Under the pieces are notes generated by a model. That model saw only the letters and a program-made list of their open reading frames with translations, was not told the origin of the DNA and searched no databases. 5,055 bases of DNA from Tardiphaga sp. (GTDB taxonomy: Bacteria > Pseudomonadota > Alphaproteobacteria > Rhizobiales > Xanthobacteraceae): assembly GCA_028290765.1 (NCBI GenBank), contig JAQGJF010000440.1, positions 1-5,055 of the forward strand, in the 5' to 3' direction. Shown here one piece after another: positions 1-5,055 of this stretch. Numbering within the stretch: position 1 is the first letter of the stretch; every line of letters begins with the position of its first letter. A program made the translations under genes and the position numbers.

Positions 1-912
1 AACAATGCCGGCAAGTATGACCGCGCTATCGAGGACTATAACGAGGCGCTGCGGCTGAAACCCGATTTCGCGCAGGCGTTTTCCGATCGCGGGGCCGCCT
101 GGTATTTCAAGGGTGAGTATCAGAAAGCCATCGCCGATTATGACGAGGCGATCCGCCTCAATCCCAGCAATGCACGGACCTACACCAACCGCGGCTCGGC
201 ATACCGCAAGCTCGGCCGCAGCGAACGCGCGCTGCAGGACGACTCGGCGGCGATCCGGATCGATCCATCGCAACCGGAATTTTTCGACAATCGCGGGCTG
301 CATCTCGCCGGCGATGGCGATTATGCCGGGGCGATCATCGATTACGACGAGGCGATCAGAATCCGCCCCGAGGCGAAATTCCTGACCAACCGCGGCGACG
401 CCTATCAGGCGCGGAAGGATTATCACCGCGCCGTCGCGGATTATGATGCGGCCCTAAAACTGGATCCGAAGTTTCAACGCGCCTACAACAACCGCGGCGC
501 GGCCTGGCGCCGGAAGGGCGATCGCGCCCGGGCGCTGCAGGATTACGCCGAGGCGGTTCGCCTCGATCCGTCCGACAAGACCGCGGCCTCCAACCACCAG
601 GAGATTGCACTGGAAGTCGAGCGGCTGGGCGCGCTGACCACCCGGAAGAACCTGCCGAGCTTCAATTGCGCCACCGCGAAGCGCCAGGTGGAAAAGGCGA
701 TCTGCGCCGATCCCGGCCTCGCCCAGCTCGATCGCAACATCAACGACGTCTTCCTGAGGGCGATCGCGAGCGCGGAATCCGACAGCCATCGCGCGGCGCT
801 GGCGCGGACCCGGGAACAGCGCGATTTCATCGGCAAGCGCAACGCCTCGTTCGGCCGCCGCGGTTTTGATCTGCGCCAGGCGATGGAAGAGCGGCTCCAG
901 CAATTGCAGGGC
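1..912 (+). repeat. Long direct repeat, left copy (partner 3206-4117)
   Basis: This segment aligns without insertions or deletions to 3206-4117 (offset 3205). A hand count gives about 42 mismatches in 910 bases, near 95% identity. Differences are patchy: 274-365 and 512-629 are identical, while 361-450 and 841-900 are richer in changes. The match starts at or before the window edge and ends within the last codons of the gene, so it is a gene-level duplication; the 3' flanks are unrelated. Confidence 0.95.
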
Positions 913-918
913 AGATAG
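1..918 (+). CDS. TPR-repeat protein with C-terminal LprI-like domain, copy 1 (5' end outside window)
   Basis: The frame is open from the first base and ends at TAG (916-918), followed at once by a second in-frame TAG (919-921). The 305 visible residues correspond to residue 145 onward of the complete paralogue further right, so the signal peptide and first two TPR units should lie to the left of the window. Visible here are about six TPR units of 33-34 residues, with the recurring pattern NRG-A-(Y/W)...AI.DYDEAIRL.P. A tail of about 85 residues carries FNC and a second Cys 12 residues later (KAICADP), the signature of the LprI-like/DUF1311 family. Hand comparison with the paralogue shows 12 substitutions plus a different C-terminus (QLQGR here). 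Such proteins are usually scaffolds for protein contacts; the family is named for a mycobacterial lysozyme inhibitor, but inhibition by this protein is not shown. A periplasmic location is inferred from the paralogue. Confidence 0.9.
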   Translation, partial: NNAGKYDRAIEDYNEALRLKPDFAQAFSDRGAAWYFKGEYQKAIADYDEAIRLNPSNARTYTNRGSAYRKLGRSERALQDDSAAIRIDPSQPEFFDNRGLHLAGDGDYAGAIIDYDEAIRIRPEAKFLTNRGDAYQARKDYHRAVADYDAALKLDPKFQRAYNNRGAAWRRKGDRARALQDYAEAVRLDPSDKTAASNHQEIALEVERLGALTTRKNLPSFNCATAKRQVEKAICADPGLAQLDRNINDVFLRAIASAESDSHRAALARTREQRDFIGKRNASFGRRGFDLRQAMEERLQQLQGR

Positions 919-920
919 TA

Positions 921-967
921 GCGCATGATCCGGAAAGGCGGAGGCCGGCTGTCCGAAAAGATCATGC
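921..967. repeat. Rhizobiales-type intergenic repeat (GCATGATC...GATCATGC)
   Basis: The element has an inverted repeat, GCATGATC (923-930) with GATCATGC (960-967), and inner arms CGGA (931-934) and TCCG (952-955). From memory, the pattern GCGCATGATCCGGAAA...TCCGAAAAGATCATGC recurs between genes in Bradyrhizobium and relatives; I cannot count copies here. It begins three bases after the stop codon of TPR copy 1, where the similarity to copy 2 has already ended. It may have inserted there. Confidence 0.65.
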
Positions 968-982
968 TCAAACGAAAGATGG

Positions 983-1023
983 CGCTAGAGCATGCTTCAA
1001 CTCGGTTGAGGCATGCTCTAGCG
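983..1023. terminator. 41-base palindrome between convergent genes, possible bidirectional terminator
   Basis: The 13-base arm at 983-995 (CGCTAGAGCATGC) is perfectly repeated in inverse at 1011-1023. The stem continues inward through TCAAC (997-1001) and GTTGA (1005-1009), with a single T/G position at 996/1010, giving a 19-pair hairpin with a three-base loop. It lies between the 3' ends of TPR copy 1 (+) and the doxX-like gene (-), where a two-way terminator would serve both. The trailing T-run is weak on the + side (ATAGTTTT) and poor on the other. It could instead be part of the adjoining repeat family. Confidence 0.5.
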
Positions 1024-1093
1024 ATAGTTTTCATTCTGCGAGCATCGGCTTGCCGAGCCGAAGCCCAAAGCGCCGCCGAGACGGATCAGGAGA

Positions 1094-1516
1094 CTATCGT
1101 CCGGCGCGTGCGTCGAGGCTGAAGCCGCCGGCGCCGAATGTCACGATCTGAAGCAGCCCGCCCGCGATCGCCAGATTTTTCAGGAAGTGAATCATCTGAT
1201 TCTGATCGGCAAAGTTATGGTGAAAGCCGACCGCGGCGATGAGGGTGAAGATGGCGAGGCCGAGCGCAGCCAGGCGCGTGCGGTAACCAAGCAGCAGCAG
1301 CAATCCGCCGCCAATTTCGACCACCAGCGCGATGGCGTAGGACACCACGGGCAGGGGAAGTCCCGCGGCGGCGATGTAGGCCTGGGTGCCGTCGGGAGCG
1401 AAAATCTTGCCGACGCCGCTCAGCAGGAATATCGCGGCGATCAGGAGGCGACCGATCGCCGGGACGACGCTGTTGGCGGATGCGTCAGCGCGCAAGTCAA
1501 AGGTCGAAGTGCTCAT
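1094..1516 (-). CDS. DoxX family integral membrane protein
   Basis: A 140-residue protein of normal length for the DoxX family (PF07681). It has four hydrophobic segments at about residues 17-37, 56-77, 82-100 and 110-128. The motif GRLLIAAIFLLSGVGKIFAP (22-41), followed by GT..YIAAAGLPLP and the glycine-rich VEIGGGLLLLLGYRTRLAAL, is typical of the family, as is the FHHNF stretch at 98-102. It should sit in the inner membrane. Family members are linked to quinone or thiol redox functions and stress responses in some bacteria, but the biochemical role of this subgroup is unsettled. The gene is divergent from the lysR-type gene across 120 bases, which suggests control by that regulator. The ATG (1514-1516) has no strong ribosome binding site. 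The gene ends at TAG (1094-1096). Confidence 0.92.
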   Translation of the reverse strand: MSTSTFDLRADASANSVVPAIGRLLIAAIFLLSGVGKIFAPDGTQAYIAAAGLPLPVVSYAIALVVEIGGGLLLLLGYRTRLAALGLAIFTLIAAVGFHHNFADQNQMIHFLKNLAIAGGLLQIVTFGAGGFSLDARAGR

Positions 1517-1566
1517 GGGATGGGTCCAGTTTTGGCGTGGTTGAATGGTTATTGGTCCCTAGCGCC

Positions 1567-1595
1567 TTGCTGGCCATCGCAAAAGACGTTATATT
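1567..1595 (+). promoter_or_regulatory. Predicted promoter of the lysR-type gene
   Basis: TTGCTG (1567-1572) and TATATT (1590-1595) are separated by 17 bases, a good match to a sigma-70-type promoter. Transcription would start near 1602, about 35 bases before the ATG at 1637. The -10 box overlaps the opposing promoter and the left edge of the dyad, so a protein bound there would block it. This is sequence inference only. Confidence 0.55.
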
Positions 1596-1616
1596 TCGAT
1601 AAATTTCATCGTAAAA
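1588..1616 (-). promoter_or_regulatory. Predicted promoter of the doxX-like gene
   Basis: On the minus strand, TTTTAC (complement of 1611-1616) is 17 bases from TATAAC (complement of 1588-1593); TTTACG with a 16-base spacer is an alternative reading. The -10 boxes of this and the lysR promoter overlap at 1590-1593 on opposite strands. The dyad fills the spacer between the -35 and -10 boxes. The 5' leader to the ATG would be about 65 bases. Confidence 0.5.
1594..1614. promoter_or_regulatory. Probable LysR-type operator shared by both divergent genes
   Basis: The core is CGAT (1597-1600), seven bases, then ATCG (1608-1611), centred on 1604. Outer TT/AA pairs extend the dyad to 1594-1614, with 8 of 10 base pairs symmetric. 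It contains a T-N11-A arrangement (1596 to 1608), the classical LysR-family box. It is AT-rich in a GC-rich setting and overlaps both predicted promoters. The expected ligand is the product of the adjacent lysR-type gene, which would repress itself and modulate the doxX-like gene; binding is inferred. Confidence 0.6.
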
Positions 1617-1636
1617 ACAGATAGGTTGGACGAGCC

Positions 1637-2587
1637 ATGCTGGATGGTGTCTCTCTGGATCAGTTGCGCGCCTTTATCGCGGCTGCCGATGAGGGGAGCT
1701 TTTCCGCGGCGGCCAGAACGCTTCGACGGGCGCAATCGGTGGTCAGCCAGACCATCAGCAATCTGGAAGGCCAGATCGGCGTGTCCCTGTTCGATCGCAG
1801 CCACCGTTCTCCGCGCTTGACCCCCGAGGGCATCGTCCTGCTGGCCGATGCAAGGATGATCGCCGCCGGCGTGGATTCACTCAAGGCGCGCGCCAAGGGG
1901 ATGGCCGGGGGACTCGAGCCGGAGCTCTCGGTGGTCATCGATGTCATGTTTCCGATGGTCGCCATTACCGAAGCCGCCAAGGCGTTTTCGCTGCAATTCC
2001 CGGGAACGCCGTTGCGGCTTTACGTCGAGGCGCTGGGTGGAACCATTCAGCCGGTGCTCGACGGCCGCTGCGGTTTGGGAATCGTGGGTTCGCTGCCGAC
2101 GATCCCGCCAGCCCTTGCGGTCGAACGGCTGTCTGCGGTCGTCCTCCTGATGGTTGCCGCGCGGGAGCATCCGCTGGCCGCGATATCCGGTGTCATTCCG
2201 AAAACCGAACTCGCGAGGCACGTCCAGCTGGTGCTGACCGACCGGTCCGAACTGTCGGCGGGACGCGAATTCGGAGTGATGTCGCCCAACACATGGCGGT
2301 TCGCGGATCTGGGGGCGAAGCACGCATTCCTGCTCAATGGGCTCGGCTGGGGAAGCATGCCGCTGCTGGCCATCTACGACGACATCGCTTCCGGAAGGCT
2401 GGTGGAGCTTTTGGTCGAGGACGGCCCAAAGGGCGGCTTCGTGATGCCGATGTCCGCGGTCTATCCGAGCGGCGCACCTCCCGGCCCCGCTGGCCGTTGG
2501 CTGATCGAGCGGCTCAAACAATGCCCTGAAGCTCAGGCCCGCGCGTCTGCGGATGCAATGCGTGCCGTGCCGATGACACCGACTTGA
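1637..2587 (+). CDS. LysR family transcriptional regulator
   Basis: At 316 residues the protein has the usual LysR-family length. The N-terminal winged helix-turn-helix covers about residues 7-66: LDQLRAFIAAADEGSFSAAA, then QSVVSQTISNLEGQIGVSLFDR, with the recognition helix near 33-44, then a LTPEG turn. A linker helix follows to about residue 92, then an effector-binding domain to about 295. The motif GLGWGSMP (235-242), followed by DDIASGRLVEL, is typical of the C-terminal half. The co-inducer cannot be told from sequence. The ATG is supported by the domain start and by GGA at 1628-1630, six bases upstream. The gene diverges from the doxX-like gene and is probably autoregulated through the dyad at 1594-1614. 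TPR copy 2 follows 186 bases downstream on the same strand, so readthrough is possible but an operon is not evident. Confidence 0.93.
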   Translation: MLDGVSLDQLRAFIAAADEGSFSAAARTLRRAQSVVSQTISNLEGQIGVSLFDRSHRSPRLTPEGIVLLADARMIAAGVDSLKARAKGMAGGLEPELSVVIDVMFPMVAITEAAKAFSLQFPGTPLRLYVEALGGTIQPVLDGRCGLGIVGSLPTIPPALAVERLSAVVLLMVAAREHPLAAISGVIPKTELARHVQLVLTDRSELSAGREFGVMSPNTWRFADLGAKHAFLLNGLGWGSMPLLAIYDDIASGRLVELLVEDGPKGGFVMPMSAVYPSGAPPGPAGRWLIERLKQCPEAQARASADAMRAVPMTPT

Positions 2588-2773
2588 ACTTGATGCTGGC
2601 TGTCTGGCGCGATGAGAGTTTTTGCGCGGGTGCGCCAAGCCGCTATCGCGAAAATCCAATCCGCCTGCCGGGTCCAGGCAAATGCCGTTTTTCGAACCTC
2701 GGGGGAGGTTGCGGCGACCAAGCGTCTGACGCGGCTCTGCCGCTGATGACGCCATTATTTCTGAAAGCTGCTG

Positions 2774-4132
2774 ATGCGATCCTTTGTTTCGCCGTTTGCC
2801 GCGAGCGCGGTGCTTGCCGTCGCTGTTTTGACGTCCATCGGCGCCAGCGCCCAAACCGCCGTCGATCCGCCGGTCGCCTGCGCGGCCCTGACGGTCGCCT
2901 CGCCGGCGCAATTGATCGAAAGCTGCACCGCGTTGATCGACAATCCGGCGACGCCGGACGCCGACCGTCTCGACGCCACGATTACCCGTGCCGTCGCGTT
3001 CCATGGCAACGGCCAGACCGCCAAGGCGCTGGCCGAGATTGCCGCGGTCATCGCCAGGGATCCCGATCGTGCGCGCGCGTTCCGTGCCCGCGGCGAAATC
3101 CTTCGCCAAAGCGGCAAGATCGAAGCCGCCTTCGAGGCGCTCAACCAGGCCATCCGGCTCGAGCCTGACAACGCCAATGGCTATGAAAGCCGTGGCAACG
3201 CCTTCAACAATGACGGCAAGTATGACCGCGCCATCGAGGATTATAACGAGGCGCTGCGGCTGAAACCCGATTTCGCGCAGGCGTTTTCCGATCGCGGGGC
3301 CGCCTGGTATTTCAAGGGCGAGTATCAGAAAGCCATCGCCGATTACGACGAGGCGATCCGCCTCAATCCGGGCAATGCGCGGACCTACACCAACCGCGGC
3401 TCGGCGTACCGCAAGCTCGGCCGCACCGAACGCGCGCTGCAGGACGACTCGGCGGCGATCCGGATCGATCCGTCGCAGCCGGAATTTTTCGACAATCGCG
3501 GGCTGCATCTCGCCGGCGATGGCGATTATGCCGGGGCGATCATCGATTACGACGAGGCGATCAGAATCCGTCCGGAACCGAAATTCCTGACCAACCGCGG
3601 CGACGCCCATCAGGCGCGGAAGGATTATGACCGCGCCATTGCGGACTATGACGCGGCCTTGAAACTGGATCCGAAGTTTCAACGCGCCTACAACAACCGC
3701 GGCGCGGCATGGCGCAGGAAGGGCGATCGCGCCCGGGCGCTGCAGGATTACGCCGAGGCGGTTCGCCTCGATCCGTCCGACAAGACCGCGGCCTCCAACC
3801 ACCAGGAGATTGCACTGGAAGTCGAGCGGCTGGGGGCGCTGACGACCCAGAAGAACCTGCCGAGCTTCAATTGCGCCACCGCGAAGCGCCAGGTGGAAAA
3901 GGCGATCTGCGCCGATCCGGGCCTCGCCCAGCTCGACCGCAACATCAACGACGTCTTCCTGAGGGCGATCGCGAGCGCCGAATCCGACAGCCATCGCGCG
4001 GCGCTGGCGCTGACCCGGCAACAGCGCGACTTCATCGGCAAGCGCAATGCCTCCTTCGGCCGCCGCGGCTACGACCTGCGCCAGGCGATGGAACAGCGGC
4101 TCCAGCAATTGCAGAGCGCCCACGAAAATTGA
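2774..4132 (+). CDS. Secreted TPR-repeat protein with C-terminal LprI-like domain, copy 2 (complete)
   Basis: A complete 452-residue protein. Residues 1-26 form a signal peptide: Arg2, a hydrophobic stretch FAASAVLAVAVLTSIG, then ASA before Gln27, so export to the periplasm is expected. The mature N-terminus has Cys36 and Cys51, possibly a disulphide. About eight TPR units follow: near 66-99, 100-133, 134-167, 168-201, 202-235, 236-268, 270-302 and 303-336; the first is degenerate. The tail from about 362 to 445 contains FNC (Cys367) and KAICADPGLAQLD (Cys379), resembling LprI-like/DUF1311 (PF07007). TPR arrays bind partner proteins; the role of this tail here is unknown. The ATG is chosen for the signal peptide; only a weak GAAAG (2763-2767) precedes it. 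Residues 145 to near the end are almost identical to TPR copy 1. No convincing promoter was found in the 186 bases upstream. Confidence 0.93.
   Translation: MRSFVSPFAASAVLAVAVLTSIGASAQTAVDPPVACAALTVASPAQLIESCTALIDNPATPDADRLDATITRAVAFHGNGQTAKALAEIAAVIARDPDRARAFRARGEILRQSGKIEAAFEALNQAIRLEPDNANGYESRGNAFNNDGKYDRAIEDYNEALRLKPDFAQAFSDRGAAWYFKGEYQKAIADYDEAIRLNPGNARTYTNRGSAYRKLGRTERALQDDSAAIRIDPSQPEFFDNRGLHLAGDGDYAGAIIDYDEAIRIRPEPKFLTNRGDAHQARKDYDRAIADYDAALKLDPKFQRAYNNRGAAWRRKGDRARALQDYAEAVRLDPSDKTAASNHQEIALEVERLGALTTQKNLPSFNCATAKRQVEKAICADPGLAQLDRNINDVFLRAIASAESDSHRAALALTRQQRDFIGKRNASFGRRGYDLRQAMEQRLQQLQSAHEN
3206..4117 (+). repeat. Long direct repeat, right copy (partner 1-912)
   Basis: This is the right-hand copy of the duplicated coding segment, gap-free against 1-912. 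In this copy the reading frame continues past the end of the repeat into SAHEN before TGA (4130-4132), whereas the left copy stops after GR. The true left limit of the duplication cannot be fixed because the left copy runs out of the window. Confidence 0.95.
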
Positions 4133-4169
4133 AGCAGGATAGCTCCGAGTTGATTCGACGCCGCCAACT

Positions 4170-4254
4170 CCGTCATTGCGAGCGAAGCGAAGCAATCCAG
4201 GAGCTAAGAAGAAGAACTGGATTGCTTGGTCGCAAGAGCTCCTCGCAATGACGG
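4170..4254. repeat. 85-base palindromic intergenic element (CCGTCATTGCGAG...)
   Basis: The ends are perfect inverted repeats of 13 bases: CCGTCATTGCGAG (4170-4182) and CTCGCAATGACGG (4242-4254). A second inner pair, AGCAATCCAG (4191-4200) and CTGGATTGCT (4217-4226), encloses a purine-rich loop of 16 bases (4201-4216). From memory, the sequence TCATTGCGAGCGAAGCGAAGCAATCCAG is common between genes in Bradyrhizobium-like genomes. It lies between two convergent genes and could fold into a long hairpin that stops or stabilises both transcripts. No coding potential is assigned to it. Confidence 0.75.
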
Positions 4255-4269
4255 ACTGGCGATGGCGAA

Positions 4270-5055
4270 CTAACCACCGTCTCGTGTGGCGACAATGGCG
4301 ACCGATCCGTTCAGGAACCGGTTGAATTCGGCAATCCGTCCAGCCGCTAATTCGAACGGGCCGTCGCGCAGATCGAAAAATTTCATGGCGTGTTTACCCG
4401 CGATGTTGAAGCGCGCGACGGCGGCGGCGCCCGGGTTTCGAAGGATCGCTGCGTACAGGTCGGCCTCGGTGGCCTTCGAGTGGTAGCTCATCAGGGGCAG
4501 GACCGGATCATCGGTCGGCGGCAGCGCACGGAATCCAGTGCTTTCGATCCATGCCAGGCCGGCGGTGGTCACCGCGCAGCAAAATGACGCGCCAGCAAAG
4601 CCACCGCCTGAGACCCCCTCCTTGATCCACCAGTCGTTCTGCCAGTCCTCGTAGCCGAACAGCATGCCCTCGAGCCGCTCGAAATATTCGTTCCAGCCGC
4701 CGGCTTTACCCGACGCATGGAAGATGAGTTTCATCGCCGGGATGCGCCATTCTTCGCCTTTCGGCGTGTAATAGATCGTCCGGTGTCCATTCCAGGTCTG
4801 CCCGTGGGGTGTCTGGTACGGCGGGTCGAACGGTTCATCGACCACCTCGCGGTGGAGCACGCCTTGGGTTACCCAATGGTCGAATCGCTCCTCGCCCTTG
4901 AACTTCATCGGCGGATAGTAATCCTCGAAGCGCGCCAGCTTCTTTCGACCTTCCAGGAGGAGCGGGAGTTCGTATCCCCCGTGGATCAGGTAGGGCACCT
5001 CATCGGCGCGCCGTAATCGGAACAGGAAGATGGTCAGATCCTGCGAGTCCAGTCG
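4270..5055 (-). CDS. Conserved-looking protein of unknown function (5' end beyond window)
   Basis: The frame ends at TAG (4270-4272) and stays open to the right edge, giving at least 261 residues. A GTG at 4996-4998 could start a 242-residue protein, but the 19 codons before it (reading ...DLTIFLFRLRRADE) look like coding sequence that runs smoothly into PYLIHGGYELPLLLEG, so the true start is probably outside the window. I recognise no family. The protein is rich in aromatic residues: DYYPP and FDHWVTQG near the start, TWNGHRTIYYTPKGEEWRIP in the middle, and GGWNEYFERLEGMLFGYEDWQNDWWI soon after; numbered from the GTG, these fall within residues 27-125. A CysCys pair lies at 140-141. No signal peptide or clear membrane segment is seen in the visible part, which suggests a soluble cytoplasmic protein. 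It converges on TPR copy 2. Confidence 0.8.
   Translation of the reverse strand, partial: RLDSQDLTIFLFRLRRADEVPYLIHGGYELPLLLEGRKKLARFEDYYPPMKFKGEERFDHWVTQGVLHREVVDEPFDPPYQTPHGQTWNGHRTIYYTPKGEEWRIPAMKLIFHASGKAGGWNEYFERLEGMLFGYEDWQNDWWIKEGVSGGGFAGASFCCAVTTAGLAWIESTGFRALPPTDDPVLPLMSYHSKATEADLYAAILRNPGAAAVARFNIAGKHAMKFFDLRDGPFELAAGRIAEFNRFLNGSVAIVATRDGG

Noticed and set aside
454..1034. Minus-strand open frames over the 3' part of TPR copy 1.
   Set aside because: They are shadows of the TPR reading frame, and equivalent shadows occur over copy 2. One runs into the palindromic repeat.
1187..1624. A 145-codon plus-strand frame opposite the doxX-like gene.
   Set aside because: It is antisense to a clear four-helix DoxX protein, has low-complexity composition and runs through the divergent promoter region.
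2695..2710. Small hairpin AACCTC-GGGG-GAGGTT between the lysR-type gene and TPR copy 2, considered as a terminator.
   Set aside because: The stem has only six pairs, and no T-run follows on either strand.
2584..3168. A 194-codon plus-strand frame starting at the end of the lysR-type gene.
   Set aside because: It is rich in Arg and Pro, lacks a domain and overlaps the signal peptide and TPR coding region in another frame.
1..4132. Composite transposon, with the long direct repeats as its ends.
   Set aside because: The repeats encode ordinary TPR proteins. No transposase, terminal inverted repeats or target-site duplication is visible.
1877..4195. A 772-codon open frame on the minus strand, spanning the lysR-type gene and TPR copy 2.
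   Set aside because: It is antisense to two well-supported genes, crosses their intergenic gap and has no recognisable domain. Its repeating segments mirror the TPR codons. Codon bias in GC-rich DNA commonly leaves such frames open.

Overview
The window looks like chromosomal DNA from a GC-rich alphaproteobacterium, most likely Bradyrhizobium or a close relative. This rests on base composition, codon use, the style of the TPR and DoxX proteins, and two palindromic intergenic repeats of types I associate with Bradyrhizobium-like genomes. That placement is from memory of such sequences, not from a search. No RNA gene, CRISPR array, transposase, integrase or prophage gene is visible.

Layout, left to right: (1) the 3' two thirds of a TPR/LprI-like gene (+), cut by the window edge; (2) a 175-base convergent gap with a Rhizobiales-type repeat and a near-perfect 41-base palindrome; (3) a DoxX-family membrane protein gene (-); (4) a 120-base divergent control region with overlapping promoters around one dyad; (5) a LysR-family regulator gene (+); (6) a complete second copy of the TPR/LprI-like gene (+), with signal peptide; (7) a 137-base convergent gap with an 85-base palindromic repeat; (8) a gene of unknown function (-), open through the right edge.

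The main feature is a direct repeat. Bases 1-912 and 3206-4117 align without a gap at an offset of 3205 and differ at roughly 40 positions by hand count (about 95% identity). Most differences are silent. Two almost identical secreted TPR proteins therefore flank a doxX/lysR pair. Recombination between the copies would remove or amplify a 3.2 kb unit.

The doxX/lysR pair reads as a small regulatory module: the LysR protein probably binds the shared dyad and controls both itself and doxX. The TPR proteins are predicted to be periplasmic or secreted, with eight TPR units and a C-terminal domain resembling LprI/DUF1311. No functional link between them and doxX/lysR can be shown from sequence. I see no clear new defence or metabolic system here; the best leads are the duplication, the operator architecture and the TPR-LprI fusion.
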